Positions 16,351 to 25,053 of a stretch of DNA of 48,640 nt are shown one piece after another (within the stretch, counting starts at the first letter, position 1; every line of letters begins with the position of its first letter). The notes beneath the pieces are model-generated. The model did no database searches. It had not been told where the DNA came from and saw only the letters and a list, made by a program, of their open reading frames with translations. The translations under genes were made by a program, and so were the position numbers. The stretch is taken from positions 1 to 48,640 of the forward strand of contig PLGM01000318.1 of NCBI GenBank assembly GCA_003139795.1, given 5' to 3'. The DNA comes from Acidobacteriaceae bacterium. Lineage in GTDB: Bacteria > Acidobacteriota > Terriglobia > Terriglobales > Acidobacteriaceae.

Positions 16351-18285
16351 GTGAAGATTGACAGCAGCCTTGCTTTCGTCGTTTTGCTCGCCGGAATGGC
16401 GGGCAACACTTGTTTCGCCGCACCCGCGGAAGAGCGGCCCTGGTCCGAGCGTGCGGCGAACGCGGCGATCGAGCGCTGGCCGGATGGGCGCTTTGTCCCT
16501 GCTGGCGCCCGCTGGGCCTGGAACTACGAACTGGGCACGCTGCTGGAAGGCGTGGACGCGGTGTGGCTGAATACCGCCGATCCGCGCTACTACAACTACA
16601 TCAAGAGTTCGGTCGATCGGTTTTCCGGTCCCGATGGCTCTATCCCCACCTGGAAGGTGGAAGAGTATCAGCTGGATAACATTCTGCTGGGGCGCCAGCT
16701 TCTGCTGTTGTACGGCGTCACGCAGGACCAGCGCTACGCAAAGGCCGCCACGTTGCTTTACCAACAGCTCATGCATCAACCACGAACCCCATCCGGCGGA
16801 TTCTGGCATCAGCAGAGATATCCAAATCAGATGTGGCTGGATGGGTTGTACATGGCAGAGCCATTCTATGCCGAATATGCTTCCACTTTTCATCATGCAG
16901 ACGCATTCAACGACATCACACACCAGTTTGTGCTGATGGACGAGCATGCGCGCGATCCGAGGACCGGCCTGCTCTACCACGGATGGGATGAGTCGAAACA
17001 AGAGCGCTGGGCCGACAAGCAGACCGGCGTCTCCTCGCAGTTCTGGGCCAGAGCCATGGGATGGTACATGATGGCGTTGGTGGACACGCTTCCCTATTAT
17101 CCCGAGTTGGATGCGGGACGGAAGGAGCTGGTCACCCTCCTCGAACGGGATGCCGCCGCGGTGGCGAGGTACCAGGATGGCGCTACCGGGCTCTGGTACC
17201 AGGTGCTCGACCAAGCCGGTGCGAAGGGAAACTACCTGGAGTCCCCCGCCTCCTGCATGTTTGTTTACGCACTGGCCAAAGGCGTGCGCCAGGGCTATCT
17301 TCCCCAGAGTTATCTGGCCACTGCCGACCGCGGATATAAAGGAATTCTCGATCACTTTATTGAGGCTGGCCCCGGAGATTCGGTGTCGCTCACCGGAACG
17401 GTGAAGGTCGGGAGCCTTGGCGGCGATCCCTACCGGGACGGAAGTTACTCCTATTACATCGGCGAGAAGACGGTGACGAACGATCCCAAGGGAGTTGGAG
17501 CTTTTCTGCTGGCCAGTGCGGAGATCGAAAACGCCCAGAATGCGAAGCTGGGGCGCGGCGAAACGGTCCTTCTGGACGCCTGGTTCAACAGCCAGAAGCG
17601 GCCCGATGCATTCGGCCGTCAGGTCTATTTTCATTACAAATGGGACGACATGAGCAACAGCGGCTACTCACTGTTGGGTCACATCTTCCGCAAGTTCGGC
17701 GCGGAAACCAAGACGATCTATACAGCACCCACGCTCGCGGCGCTTCGCCAGGCGCAGGTCTACATTATCGTCTCTCCGGATATTCCGGCGAAGAACCCGA
17801 ACCCGCATTATGTGCTGCCCGAGGATGCGGCGCAGATTGAGGCATGGGTAAAGGCTGGCGGTGTGTTAGTGATCATGGAGAACGATCCGGGGAACGCCGA
17901 TCTCGACCACCTCAATCTGCTGGCTGAGCGGTTCGGCATCCACTACAACAATGTGCTGCGCCATCAGGTGGACGGGAACAAGTTCGAGATGGGGAGGATT
18001 GCGGTAGATGGCGGTGGTCCTATCTTCCGCGACCCGCACACCATCTATATGAAAGAGATCTGCACCATCTCGGTGAAGTCTCCGGCTATCTCGGTGCTTC
18101 GCGATCGCGGAGACATTCTGATGGCCACGGCGAAGTACGGCAAAGGAACTGTCTTTGCCACGGTCGATCCCTGGCTCTACAACGAATACATCGACGGCCG
18201 AAAGCTTCCTGCTGAGTATGACAACTACGCCGCCGGCAAGGAACTTGTTCGATGGGTTCTCGCGCAGATACCGCGCCGGCCTTAG
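16351..18285 (+). CDS. Secreted GH105 unsaturated rhamnogalacturonyl hydrolase with C-terminal DUF4350-like domain
   Basis: Removes the unsaturated uronic acid from the end of rhamnogalacturonan or pectin fragments left by lyases. The GTG start at 16351 gives a signal peptide (hydrophobic core FVVLLAGMAG, cleavage near CFAAPA), while the longer upstream frame lacks one. The (alpha/alpha)6 GH105 domain covers about residues 30-385, with WARAMGWYMMALVDTL and GYLPQSYLATADRGYKGIL. From about residue 420 a glutamine-amidotransferase-like domain follows (YIIVSPDIPAKN, VKAGGVLVIMEND), as in two-domain family members in Acidobacteriota and Bacteroidota. The 644-residue frame is intact although both neighbours are broken. 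Confidence 0.9.
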   Translation: MKIDSSLAFVVLLAGMAGNTCFAAPAEERPWSERAANAAIERWPDGRFVPAGARWAWNYELGTLLEGVDAVWLNTADPRYYNYIKSSVDRFSGPDGSIPTWKVEEYQLDNILLGRQLLLLYGVTQDQRYAKAATLLYQQLMHQPRTPSGGFWHQQRYPNQMWLDGLYMAEPFYAEYASTFHHADAFNDITHQFVLMDEHARDPRTGLLYHGWDESKQERWADKQTGVSSQFWARAMGWYMMALVDTLPYYPELDAGRKELVTLLERDAAAVARYQDGATGLWYQVLDQAGAKGNYLESPASCMFVYALAKGVRQGYLPQSYLATADRGYKGILDHFIEAGPGDSVSLTGTVKVGSLGGDPYRDGSYSYYIGEKTVTNDPKGVGAFLLASAEIENAQNAKLGRGETVLLDAWFNSQKRPDAFGRQVYFHYKWDDMSNSGYSLLGHIFRKFGAETKTIYTAPTLAALRQAQVYIIVSPDIPAKNPNPHYVLPEDAAQIEAWVKAGGVLVIMENDPGNADLDHLNLLAERFGIHYNNVLRHQVDGNKFEMGRIAVDGGGPIFRDPHTIYMKEICTISVKSPAISVLRDRGDILMATAKYGKGTVFATVDPWLYNEYIDGRKLPAEYDNYAAGKELVRWVLAQIPRRP

Positions 18286-18356
18286 GGCGAGACGCATAGG
18301 TCAATTTCTTTGGGAACAAAAGCCGCGACGTTTCGCTGTGCCTAAATGAGTTCAGT

Positions 18357-18596
18357 TTGCGATTTCCACGCTTCCCGTCGTTCTTCGCCGTTCCTTTGTT
18401 GCTCTTTTCCGCGACTTTGCACGCTCAGGACACCCGCAAAGTCACCGAATCGGGTATTCCAGCCGCGTGCATAACACTGGATCCAGTATCGCCGCAAGGC
18501 GCGGCGTGATCTCACTTGAGGATGAGCGGAGGTTGGACACGGAGAGCATCCAGCATGCGATCGACAACTGCGCCGCGGGCAAGGCTGTTGTGCTGC
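18357..18596 (+). pseudogene. N-terminal stub of a GH28 polygalacturonase, frameshifted
   Basis: Reading from about 18357 gives a signal peptide-like stretch (FAVPLLLFSATLHAQD) and DTRKVTESGIPAACITLDP, which is the classic start of secreted GH28 enzymes. A TGA then interrupts the frame. The neighbouring frame continues with SLEDERRLDTESIQHAIDNC and AAGKAVVL, the conserved first turns of the beta-helix. The similarity stops at about 18596. Only about 80 of some 450 expected residues remain, and the frameshift makes even these untranslatable as one chain. Confidence 0.75.
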
Positions 18597-18597
18597 C

Positions 18598-18873
18598 CGG
18601 CCGTGGCGTCCTTATCCCACGGTTGTAACTCTCGACACGGAGCTGAACAGCCACATCGACCCGGCCGGCTGGCGCGAGTGGCATCCGGGCAAAACGCATT
18701 CGATCGACACCGTGTCCTATGCCGAATACAACTCCACCGGCCCCGGTGCGCGGCAAGACCAACGCGATCCGCACACGCATTTTCTGGCTCAGCAACAGGC
18801 CAGTCAATTTGCGCCCGCCGTCTTTCTGCGCGGCGCCGACAACTGGGACCCGCTGCAAGCCCCCAGACAGTAG
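18598..18873 (+). pseudogene. C-terminal stub of a CE8 pectinesterase
   Basis: Starting exactly where the GH28 stub ends, the frame reads RPWRPYPTVVTLDTEL, HIDPAGWREWHPGKT and SYAEYNSTGPGAR. It ends with FAPAVFLRGADNWDP and a TAG. This is the conserved tail of pectin methylesterases, where LGRPWR carries the substrate-binding Arg and Trp. The catalytic aspartates lie upstream in intact enzymes and are absent here. A deletion has therefore fused the first part of one pectin gene to the last part of another. Confidence 0.78.
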
Positions 18874-18961
18874 AATGAACTTAGATTGGCAAGGATGGCG
18901 GCACGGAACGGGCATGCACCGGGAGCCGAATCCGTGACCGGGTGAATGAATGGGAGGAACC

Positions 18962-19792
18962 ATGAAGACGGTGTTGATGGCTGACCCTGTGCGGTATCCG
19001 CGCATGACCACGGATGAGATTCGCGAGACGTTTTTGCTTTATGCGCTCTATGAGCCGGGCAAACTGCATGTGAATTATGTCGATCTCGATCGCGCTGTGA
19101 TCGGCATGGCGGTACCTTTGGACAGTCCCATTGCGCTGCCCACGTATCCAGAATTGCGGGCAGCGTACTTTACCGAGCACCGCGAGCTGGGAGTCCTGAA
19201 CATCGGAGGCAATGGCATTGTTCGCGTCGAAGGAATGAGTTACGAGCTTGAGAATCTCGATGTGCTCTATATTGGCCGTGGCAATGCCGAAGTCGGTTTT
19301 GAGTCCAGGGACAAGGCCGCTCCCGCAGTCTTCTATCTACTGAGTTATCCCGCTCATGCCGGCTATCCGATTGCTCTTGTGCGCAAGGACGAGGCCAATC
19401 CGACGGAACTGGGAAGCGTGGAAACCTGCAATCGCCGCACCATCTGCAAGTACATCCATCTGGGCGGAGCGGCAAGCTGCCAACTGGTGATGGGTGTGAC
19501 TCATTTGCATCCGGGGAGCGCATGGAATACGATGCCGCCGCACACCCATATGCGCCGCTCAGAGGTTTACATGTACTTCAATGTTGCCGAGGATGCGCGC
19601 GTGATTCACCTGATGGGACCGCCCGGGGAGACGCGACACATCGTGATGGCCAACCGGGACGTTGTTGTGTCCCCTGGATGGTCGATCCATGCGGGCGTAG
19701 GCACTCGCGCCTATAGCTTCTGCTGGGGCATGGGCGGAGAAAATCAGGACTATGCGGATATGGACCCGGCTCCGGTCGGGAGTCTGCGTTGA
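18962..19792 (+). CDS. kduI: 5-dehydro-4-deoxy-D-glucuronate isomerase KduI
   Basis: Converts 5-keto-4-deoxyuronate from pectin or alginate breakdown to 3-deoxy-D-glycero-2,5-hexodiulosonate, the step before KduD. The ATG at 18962 follows a strong GGAGG site and gives 276 residues, the normal length. The zinc site of this cupin-fold enzyme is complete: His194, His196, Glu201 and His243 (PPHTHMRRSE and HAGVG). It is one of three intact genes in the decayed pectin island. The KduD that should follow survives only as a stub at 20318-20440, so the pathway is broken here unless another kduD exists. Confidence 0.95.
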   Translation: MKTVLMADPVRYPRMTTDEIRETFLLYALYEPGKLHVNYVDLDRAVIGMAVPLDSPIALPTYPELRAAYFTEHRELGVLNIGGNGIVRVEGMSYELENLDVLYIGRGNAEVGFESRDKAAPAVFYLLSYPAHAGYPIALVRKDEANPTELGSVETCNRRTICKYIHLGGAASCQLVMGVTHLHPGSAWNTMPPHTHMRRSEVYMYFNVAEDARVIHLMGPPGETRHIVMANRDVVVSPGWSIHAGVGTRAYSFCWGMGGENQDYADMDPAPVGSLR

Positions 19793-19808
19793 CGGAAGGG
19801 AGTTAGCC

Positions 19809-20276
19809 ATGAAGATGGCGATTGCATTGGTGGCGGCGCTGGCGGCAACCGTTTCGGCGGCGACCCTGAATGGGGACAGGGGAGCAGTAATTCCGGCGCG
19901 CGAAATCCAAGCACAACTTGCGCAGTTGGCTCCGCAGACCACGGCCTCAGGCAGCAGCGGCTCAACGCTCGCAAGTTACGGCAATCTAGCCCTGAAACTC
20001 TCTGTGCGCACAACCAGCGGAGGCGCGGAGATTCATGCGCACTATGACGACCTGATGATCGTTGAACAGGGCAATGCGACGCTGATTACCGGCGGGACGG
20101 TCATCGATGCGAAAACGGACAGCGACGGAGAGACCAAGGGCACTGGCATCCAGAACGGGAAGCCGCAGGCCATTGCGGTTGGAGATGTCGTCATCGTGCC
20201 AGCCGGTGTGCCTCATCAGCTGCTGATCCCTTCGCGCACGATCTACGGCGCTTTGGTGACCAAGGTGAAGGAGTAG
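19809..20276 (+). CDS. Small secreted cupin-domain protein
   Basis: The start at ATG 19809 follows a GGAG-type site and yields 155 residues. A signal peptide (MKMAIALVAALAATVSAAT) precedes a single cupin barrel. The barrel is recognised from HAHYDDLMIVEQGNATLITGG and VGDVVIVPAGVPHQLL, which carry histidines typical of a metal site. Similar periplasmic cupins of unknown substrate are common beside sugar-acid genes. It lies 16 bases after kduI and shares its strand, so it is probably co-transcribed. The exact function is unknown. Confidence 0.82.
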   Translation: MKMAIALVAALAATVSAATLNGDRGAVIPAREIQAQLAQLAPQTTASGSSGSTLASYGNLALKLSVRTTSGGAEIHAHYDDLMIVEQGNATLITGGTVIDAKTDSDGETKGTGIQNGKPQAIAVGDVVIVPAGVPHQLLIPSRTIYGALVTKVKE

Positions 20277-20317
20277 CGGCAGAAGTATTTGTGCGCCAAT
20301 TTCGATTTCACTCTCCG

Positions 20318-20440
20318 TTATCGAGCCATCCAGCCGCCGTCCACGATAAGAATCTCCCCATTCACATAACCCAATCCGCCCTCCGCTCCTGTTACCAGCG
20401 CAGTCTTCCCATCCAGGCGGAAACGGTCGAGAATGCTCAC
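20318..20440 (-). pseudogene. Internally deleted KduD-like short-chain dehydrogenase
   Basis: A 40-codon frame from GTG at 20440 to TAA at 20318 keeps the two ends of a KduD-type SDR and nothing between. The first half, SILDRFRLDGKTALVTGA, is the normal N-terminus with the beginning of the nucleotide-binding loop. It runs straight into YVNGEILIVDGGWMAR, the normal C-terminus. About 200 residues have been removed without a frameshift. The encoded peptide cannot be an enzyme. Confidence 0.75.
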
Positions 20441-20464
20441 CGGCTGCAAACTCCGAGTACACGA

Positions 20465-21297
20465 AATATGCGCATCGTCGATCCCGTCAGCGCGCCCGAC
20501 GAGGAATACTGGCTGTGGGAGGCCATTTCCCATGGCACGCGCGAAATTGCAGTCTACGCCTGGTATCCCATGAGTTCGGGCTTTGAATCGAACGGCTACG
20601 GGCTCATCCACTTGGACGGAACACTCACCGACCGCGCCCATGCCGCAGGCAATACCGCGGCCATCATTGCCGCCAATGCGGAAGATCTCAATCGCGCCGA
20701 GCCTGCTTCCGCCCAGGTCGCGGTTCTCTATGACCTCCTCTCCTATATGGTGGAAGGCAGCCCTCGCCTTCCACGCTGGGCAATGCAGTGCGAGATTCCC
20801 TTCTCGGCATCTATCGCGCATTTCTCGAAAAGCAGATTCCAGTCGACTTCGTCAGTTGCTCTGCTCTCGATGCGGCCCGTCTCCGCCAGTACAAAGTCGT
20901 CTTCTTCCCTTATCCGGTTATGCTTTCAGAGAGTGCGGGAAATCTGCTGAAGGAACACGTCGAGAACGGCGGCACGATCGTCGCCGAAGCCAGGCTCGTC
21001 TGGAACGATGAGCGGGGACACGCCAGCCCTGTTATCCCGGGTTTCGGCCTGGATCGCGTCTTCGGTGCGCACGAAATCCTGATTCGTCCCGAAGAGAAGC
21101 CGAAGATCGTCGTCCAACGCTCCGCCGATCTGCCCGGCCTTTCAGCGGGCCTGACGCTTCCTGGAGCAGCCTTCGAAGAGCAACTGGAAGCTTCTAAAGA
21201 GGCGCGCACTCTGGCCTCGTTTTCTTCCGGCGAAGCCGTCATGCGCAGACGTCCTGACGGTAGAACGGCAGGTTATTGGGCATGTACCGGCGCCTGA
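20465..21297 (+). pseudogene. Frameshifted fragment of a GH42-like beta-galactosidase
   Basis: Two frames in succession match the middle and trimerisation parts of GH42-type glycosidases. The first (about 20465-20770) contains EYWLWEAISHGTREIAVYAW and GYGLIHLDGTLTDRA. The second (about 20785-21297) contains DSLLGIYRAFLEKQIPVDF, YKVVFFPYPVMLSE and PGFGLDRVFGAHE. A small indel near 20770 shifts the frame, and both the catalytic N-terminus and the C-terminal domain are lost. The 3' end overlaps the last 25 bases of the convergent glycosyltransferase gene. Confidence 0.7.
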
Positions 21298-22451
21298 CGG
21301 ATGGATACTAGGGATTCGAAGATCTCGAGCAGTTCTGCCGCGACGGCGCTCCAGCTTCGGCTCCAGTGTGCGGAAATGGCCATTGCGTTCCAGGTTCTGT
21401 CGAGGACTGATGCGAGGGCATGAGCCAACTCGACCGGCTCACGAGGGGGCACAAGTCGTCCGCACTCGTCGCTCATGATCTCGGGGATACCCCCGACATT
21501 TGTGGCGACGACAGGACGGCCACAAGCGAGCGCCTCAAGGACAACGTTGGGGCAGCCTTCCATGTAACTTGGCAGGGTGACCAGATTCGCTGCCGCCATC
21601 CAGACGGCGACATCGTCGAAGGTACACTCGGGCAGCGCGTGGATGTAGTTGGCCGCATTGTTGGCCTGAATGGCGCTTTCGATCAGTGGCCTGTCCGGCC
21701 CCTCGCCGACCATATACACATGCAAGTCAGGGCGAAGAAGACGCAGCGAAGCCGCCGCCTCGACCAGTTCACGCAAGCCTTTTTTCACGTCCATGCGCCC
21801 GATGTAAACCACGGCCTCCGCGGCCGGGTCGATGTGCAGCTTCTGCCTCGCCTCAAGACGATCTCTGACATGGAAGACGGAGAGATCGCAACCGCTGAGG
21901 ATGGCGCGGGTCTTCTCCGGCGGGGCGCCCATGGCTACCATCCTCTTGCGCAGATCGTCGCTGATCGCAACCAGAAAATCGGCTTCGCGCAGCACGTTGC
22001 GCGTGTGCATCGCTGAAAGCCGGTCGCCGATGCTGTGAACATCGGACCCAACGCCCATGGCGACGACGGGAACCGAGAGCGCTTTGCCGATCTTGAGCGC
22101 GGCATATCCATCAGGGTAAAGAAAGTAGCTGAAGATGAGATCGGGCGCAAAGCTGCGGACGTGAGGCAGCAAAACGCGGGCGGCCATCCATCCGTTGAAC
22201 GGCCGGGAAACCAGGGGTAGCACAGGGTAGTTGTAGTAGTCAACCTTCACATCCGGCAGGCTGTAGGAAGTGTCGAGAGCGTCGTACATGCGGCTCCGCG
22301 GCTTGAGCCAGGATGGGTACGCGGCGTGGGGATAAAAGACCCGCACATCGGATTTGCCGGAAAGAACACGCAGCGTCTGATAGGCGGGCCGGCCGTGGGT
22401 GCGTTGCCCGGAACTGGGGAAATGGGCGGTGACAACGGCAATTTTGAGCAT
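21273..22451 (-). CDS. GT4-family glycosyltransferase
   Basis: A 392-residue cytoplasmic GT-B fold enzyme that transfers a sugar from an activated donor. The N-terminal half begins LKIAVVTAHFPSSGQRTHG. The C-terminal half has the family landmarks VVYIGRMDVKKGL, MVGEGPDR and the EX7E donor-binding motif in YMEGCPNVVLEALACG, followed by VGGIPEIM. It is the last of a four-gene minus-strand run (wecB, deacetylase-like, GT4, GT4) and starts two bases after the upstream GT4 stop. Donor and acceptor cannot be read from sequence. Confidence 0.92.
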   Translation of the reverse strand: MLKIAVVTAHFPSSGQRTHGRPAYQTLRVLSGKSDVRVFYPHAAYPSWLKPRSRMYDALDTSYSLPDVKVDYYNYPVLPLVSRPFNGWMAARVLLPHVRSFAPDLIFSYFLYPDGYAALKIGKALSVPVVAMGVGSDVHSIGDRLSAMHTRNVLREADFLVAISDDLRKRMVAMGAPPEKTRAILSGCDLSVFHVRDRLEARQKLHIDPAAEAVVYIGRMDVKKGLRELVEAAASLRLLRPDLHVYMVGEGPDRPLIESAIQANNAANYIHALPECTFDDVAVWMAAANLVTLPSYMEGCPNVVLEALACGRPVVATNVGGIPEIMSDECGRLVPPREPVELAHALASVLDRTWNAMAISAHWSRSWSAVAAELLEIFESLVSIRQAPVHAQ

Positions 22452-22453
22452 GG

Positions 22454-23833
22454 CTATTGTTCCGTTCCGGCAGGCTGGGCAACCGGCGGTTGTGACCCGC
22501 CCTCGCGCTGTCTGCCGGCGATGGAATGCAGAAGTGCGGCGTAGCGCTGCGCGAGAACCTTGCGTTCGTACTGTGCGATCTTCCCGATATCCGGTTGAAA
22601 CGCGGTGAGCAGCGAAGTGCCGCGGGCCGCCGCGTCGACGAAGAGCCGGCGGATACCGTCAACATCGCGGTTGCTCGCCCACCATCCGGCCCGCAACTCT
22701 TCGAGCAGGCGACGTGTCTCGCCCTCGGCATGGACGGCGCCGAGAATGGGCTTGCCCCCGCCGACGTAGTCGTAGAACTTGCCTCCGACGTTCAGGGGGT
22801 CGTGGTTGATCAGCAGGACATAGTCGGTTTCGTTCATCGCAGCCAGAGCTTCGTGTTGCGGCAGAAAGCCCTTCAACTCCACCATATCGCCCAATTGCAG
22901 AAGGGCTTCGCGGAAGCGAGGCTCCTCGATGTGTCCAATAAAGCGAAGTCTGAATCGGGACTTCAGTTCGGGGGGCAGCGTCTGCACGGCTTGAACCAGT
23001 GCGGTCGGCTCGGTTGAGGCGTAGACCGTGCCCACGTAGGTGACAACGATCTTGCCGTCGGGAGGGGGATTTGCAGACGGAGCGGAGCGGCGCAGCCTTG
23101 TGGCGTCGAATCCGTTGGGAATGAGATGGAACTTGCTGTCAGCCTCGCGCGGGTAGCGGGCGCGAATCTGGCGGCGTGCGGCCTCGGTGACTGCGACAAC
23201 GGCGGTTGCATTGGTCACTGCGCTTGCTTCGGCGTTGCTGGCGACACTGCGGGCGCGCTCGCTGATGCTGAAGAGAAAGCTGACGAGTTCGAAGTTGGTC
23301 GTTAGCCATTCATCGCGGAAGTCGACCACGATGGGCAAGCCAGGGAACTCCTTCCGGAGTTTCGCAACCAGAAGCACACTGGAGAATGGCGGCACCGTGA
23401 TGAGGACAAGGTCTATGTTGCGTTCCCTGACGATGCGGCGCGCGGCGCGGGTGAGCACTGGAAGCCAAGTTACCTGTGGGTCGGGCTGCAGAATGTCCTG
23501 TAGAACTCTCTTGAGAAAGTGCGGCTTGCCGGCGGCGGCCGGAGCAGCGGGATTACCAGCCGGTGGCTTTGCGCCAGCGATTAGCCTCTTGATCCGCTTC
23601 TTGATGCTGAAGGGGAGGTCGAGCGTCAACGTCCGATGAACTGTGACTTCGCTCGGAATCTCCTTGAGGAGCGTGGGGTCGGAGCCCACAGCAGATGCGT
23701 TGCGCGCCGTGAGCACGTCGAGCCGGATTCCTTCGGCGGGAAAATAACGCGCAAAACTTGAGGCCCGCATAACTCCCGTGCCTCCGACTGGCGGAAACGA
23801 ATAGGAGACCAGAAGGACATTAAGGCTATTCAT
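22454..23833 (-). CDS. GT4-like glycosyltransferase
   Basis: A 459-residue protein taken from ATG 23833, whose first base pair overlaps the stop of the upstream gene (ATGA). The N-terminus, LNVLLVSYSFPPVGGTGVMR, is typical of GT4 enzymes with an extended glycine loop. A donor-binding half includes VVTYVGTVYASTEP and VGGGKPILGAVHAEGET. The usual EX7E motif is not clear, so it belongs to a divergent branch. Coupled translation with its neighbours points to one glycan assembly pathway. Confidence 0.88.
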   Translation of the reverse strand: MNSLNVLLVSYSFPPVGGTGVMRASSFARYFPAEGIRLDVLTARNASAVGSDPTLLKEIPSEVTVHRTLTLDLPFSIKKRIKRLIAGAKPPAGNPAAPAAAGKPHFLKRVLQDILQPDPQVTWLPVLTRAARRIVRERNIDLVLITVPPFSSVLLVAKLRKEFPGLPIVVDFRDEWLTTNFELVSFLFSISERARSVASNAEASAVTNATAVVAVTEAARRQIRARYPREADSKFHLIPNGFDATRLRRSAPSANPPPDGKIVVTYVGTVYASTEPTALVQAVQTLPPELKSRFRLRFIGHIEEPRFREALLQLGDMVELKGFLPQHEALAAMNETDYVLLINHDPLNVGGKFYDYVGGGKPILGAVHAEGETRRLLEELRAGWWASNRDVDGIRRLFVDAAARGTSLLTAFQPDIGKIAQYERKVLAQRYAALLHSIAGRQREGGSQPPVAQPAGTEQ

Positions 23834-24900
23834 CGGCTGGCTTCCGTGACACAAACCGCTGGGGCGGAAACGTTCTTGTGATCAAGAATCAGACCTTCGA
23901 CAGCCTGATATATCTGCCAGGCCGTGGCCCAGTGGACCTCGATGCCTCTTTGGTCCGCTTCTTCCGCAAGCCAGCGGAACAGGTTGTCCAAGCCCCCGTT
24001 GAGTAGCGGCTCGATGTTTCTGTCCTGCGCGCCGTGGGTGAAGAGTTTGAGGAAGATATCGTCGCCGATGGTGGGAGCTATATCGAACCACTGACGTACC
24101 CGCGAGGGCGTCGGCATATCGTAACCGGCAATCTCTCCGGTTTCCAGGCGCGGCATTGGCCGTTCGCCGAAGCGCAGGCCGAGCGGCCCGGTGATCATGA
24201 GCAGGTCGCCCTGTCTGCCGCCGCCAACAGTGGCTTCGATTCCATGATCGAATGACTTCGGACGGTTGTCGGGATTGTTTGTGCACCAGTAGATTTGGTT
24301 CACAACGCGCCCCTGGGTTGCAGAGGGAGCTGACGGCATGGTGAAGTCGGCATAACAACCTAGATCGCGCAGCAGGGCAATCTCACCATTAAGGCCGCAC
24401 CACCTGCCATCCGGGCGCGAGTTATCGAGCGCCCAGTTGCCATGGATGAAGCCGAAGACGGTTCGGCCGTCCTGCTGGCGAAGCAGTCCGTGGTCGCCGG
24501 CCAAGCGCTGGCAATACTCAGTGACTTTCAAGATGAAGGAGGGGCCCTGTTCGATGTCGTGATGCAGATGCACTTCCACGTCGCCGACTCCCAGTCGCAC
24601 CATCTCCGCGATGCCGTCGAGAATATCCCGCCGGTACTCTTCCTGCGGGTAGAAAAAGCTGTATTGGGGGCGCTGGCCCGCGGCGTCACGGGGAGCGTCG
24701 TCCGCAATGCTCGGCCACCTGTCGCGCCACCGCGCCAAGCGGCCGAGGGCGGTTTCAACGGAGGCGCCCATGCCCAGAGGTTCGTAGTGATCGGTGATGG
24801 TGACCCAGGCGCGCTTCGGCTTCGTGGACCGCACGCTTTTTCGCAGGCGGTCCTTCAGGTACGGAAAAAGCCAGATTTCTGCATGTCGAGGGAGGTTCAT
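23830..24900 (-). CDS. Polysaccharide deacetylase-like protein of glycan loci
   Basis: A 356-residue cytoplasmic protein without a signal peptide. Two short motifs suggest a NodB-like metal-dependent deacetylase barrel: TITDHYEPL near residue 35 and VEVHLHHDIE near residue 108. A later HGNWALDNS segment is also conserved in style. The classical TxDDG and HxxxH motifs are not exact, so activity is uncertain. It lies between wecB and two GT4 genes and is probably part of the same glycan pathway. A decayed copy of this gene, with its upstream region, lies at 26195-26650. Confidence 0.62.
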   Translation of the reverse strand: MNLPRHAEIWLFPYLKDRLRKSVRSTKPKRAWVTITDHYEPLGMGASVETALGRLARWRDRWPSIADDAPRDAAGQRPQYSFFYPQEEYRRDILDGIAEMVRLGVGDVEVHLHHDIEQGPSFILKVTEYCQRLAGDHGLLRQQDGRTVFGFIHGNWALDNSRPDGRWCGLNGEIALLRDLGCYADFTMPSAPSATQGRVVNQIYWCTNNPDNRPKSFDHGIEATVGGGRQGDLLMITGPLGLRFGERPMPRLETGEIAGYDMPTPSRVRQWFDIAPTIGDDIFLKLFTHGAQDRNIEPLLNGGLDNLFRWLAEEADQRGIEVHWATAWQIYQAVEGLILDHKNVSAPAVCVTEASR

Positions 24901-25010
24901 GGAATTGACTTGCCCTTTGCATGTCCCCTTAGTCGGCGAAAGGCGCCTGAAACAGAAAAACTATCCTTGAGTATGGAACGGGTTTGTGGTTCCTGTCAAA
25001 GACTTCTGTA
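24901..25010. repeat. Upstream copy A of a duplicated segment
   Basis: The 110 bases before the deacetylase-like gene align closely with 26540-26650. They share TTGCCCTTTGCAT, then AGGCGC followed by CTGAAACAGAA, then TTGAGTAT and CTGTCAAA. The duplication therefore includes the promoter region as well as the gene start. Confidence 0.75.
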
Positions 25011-25053
25011 TCCCTCTCAGTGAGTCCTATTGCCTGCCCGAAAAGGCGCCACG

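Noticed and set aside
18442..19011. Minus-strand frame of 189 codons opposite the GH28/CE8 stubs
   Set aside because: No family features; the plus-strand reading shows clear pectin-enzyme motifs.
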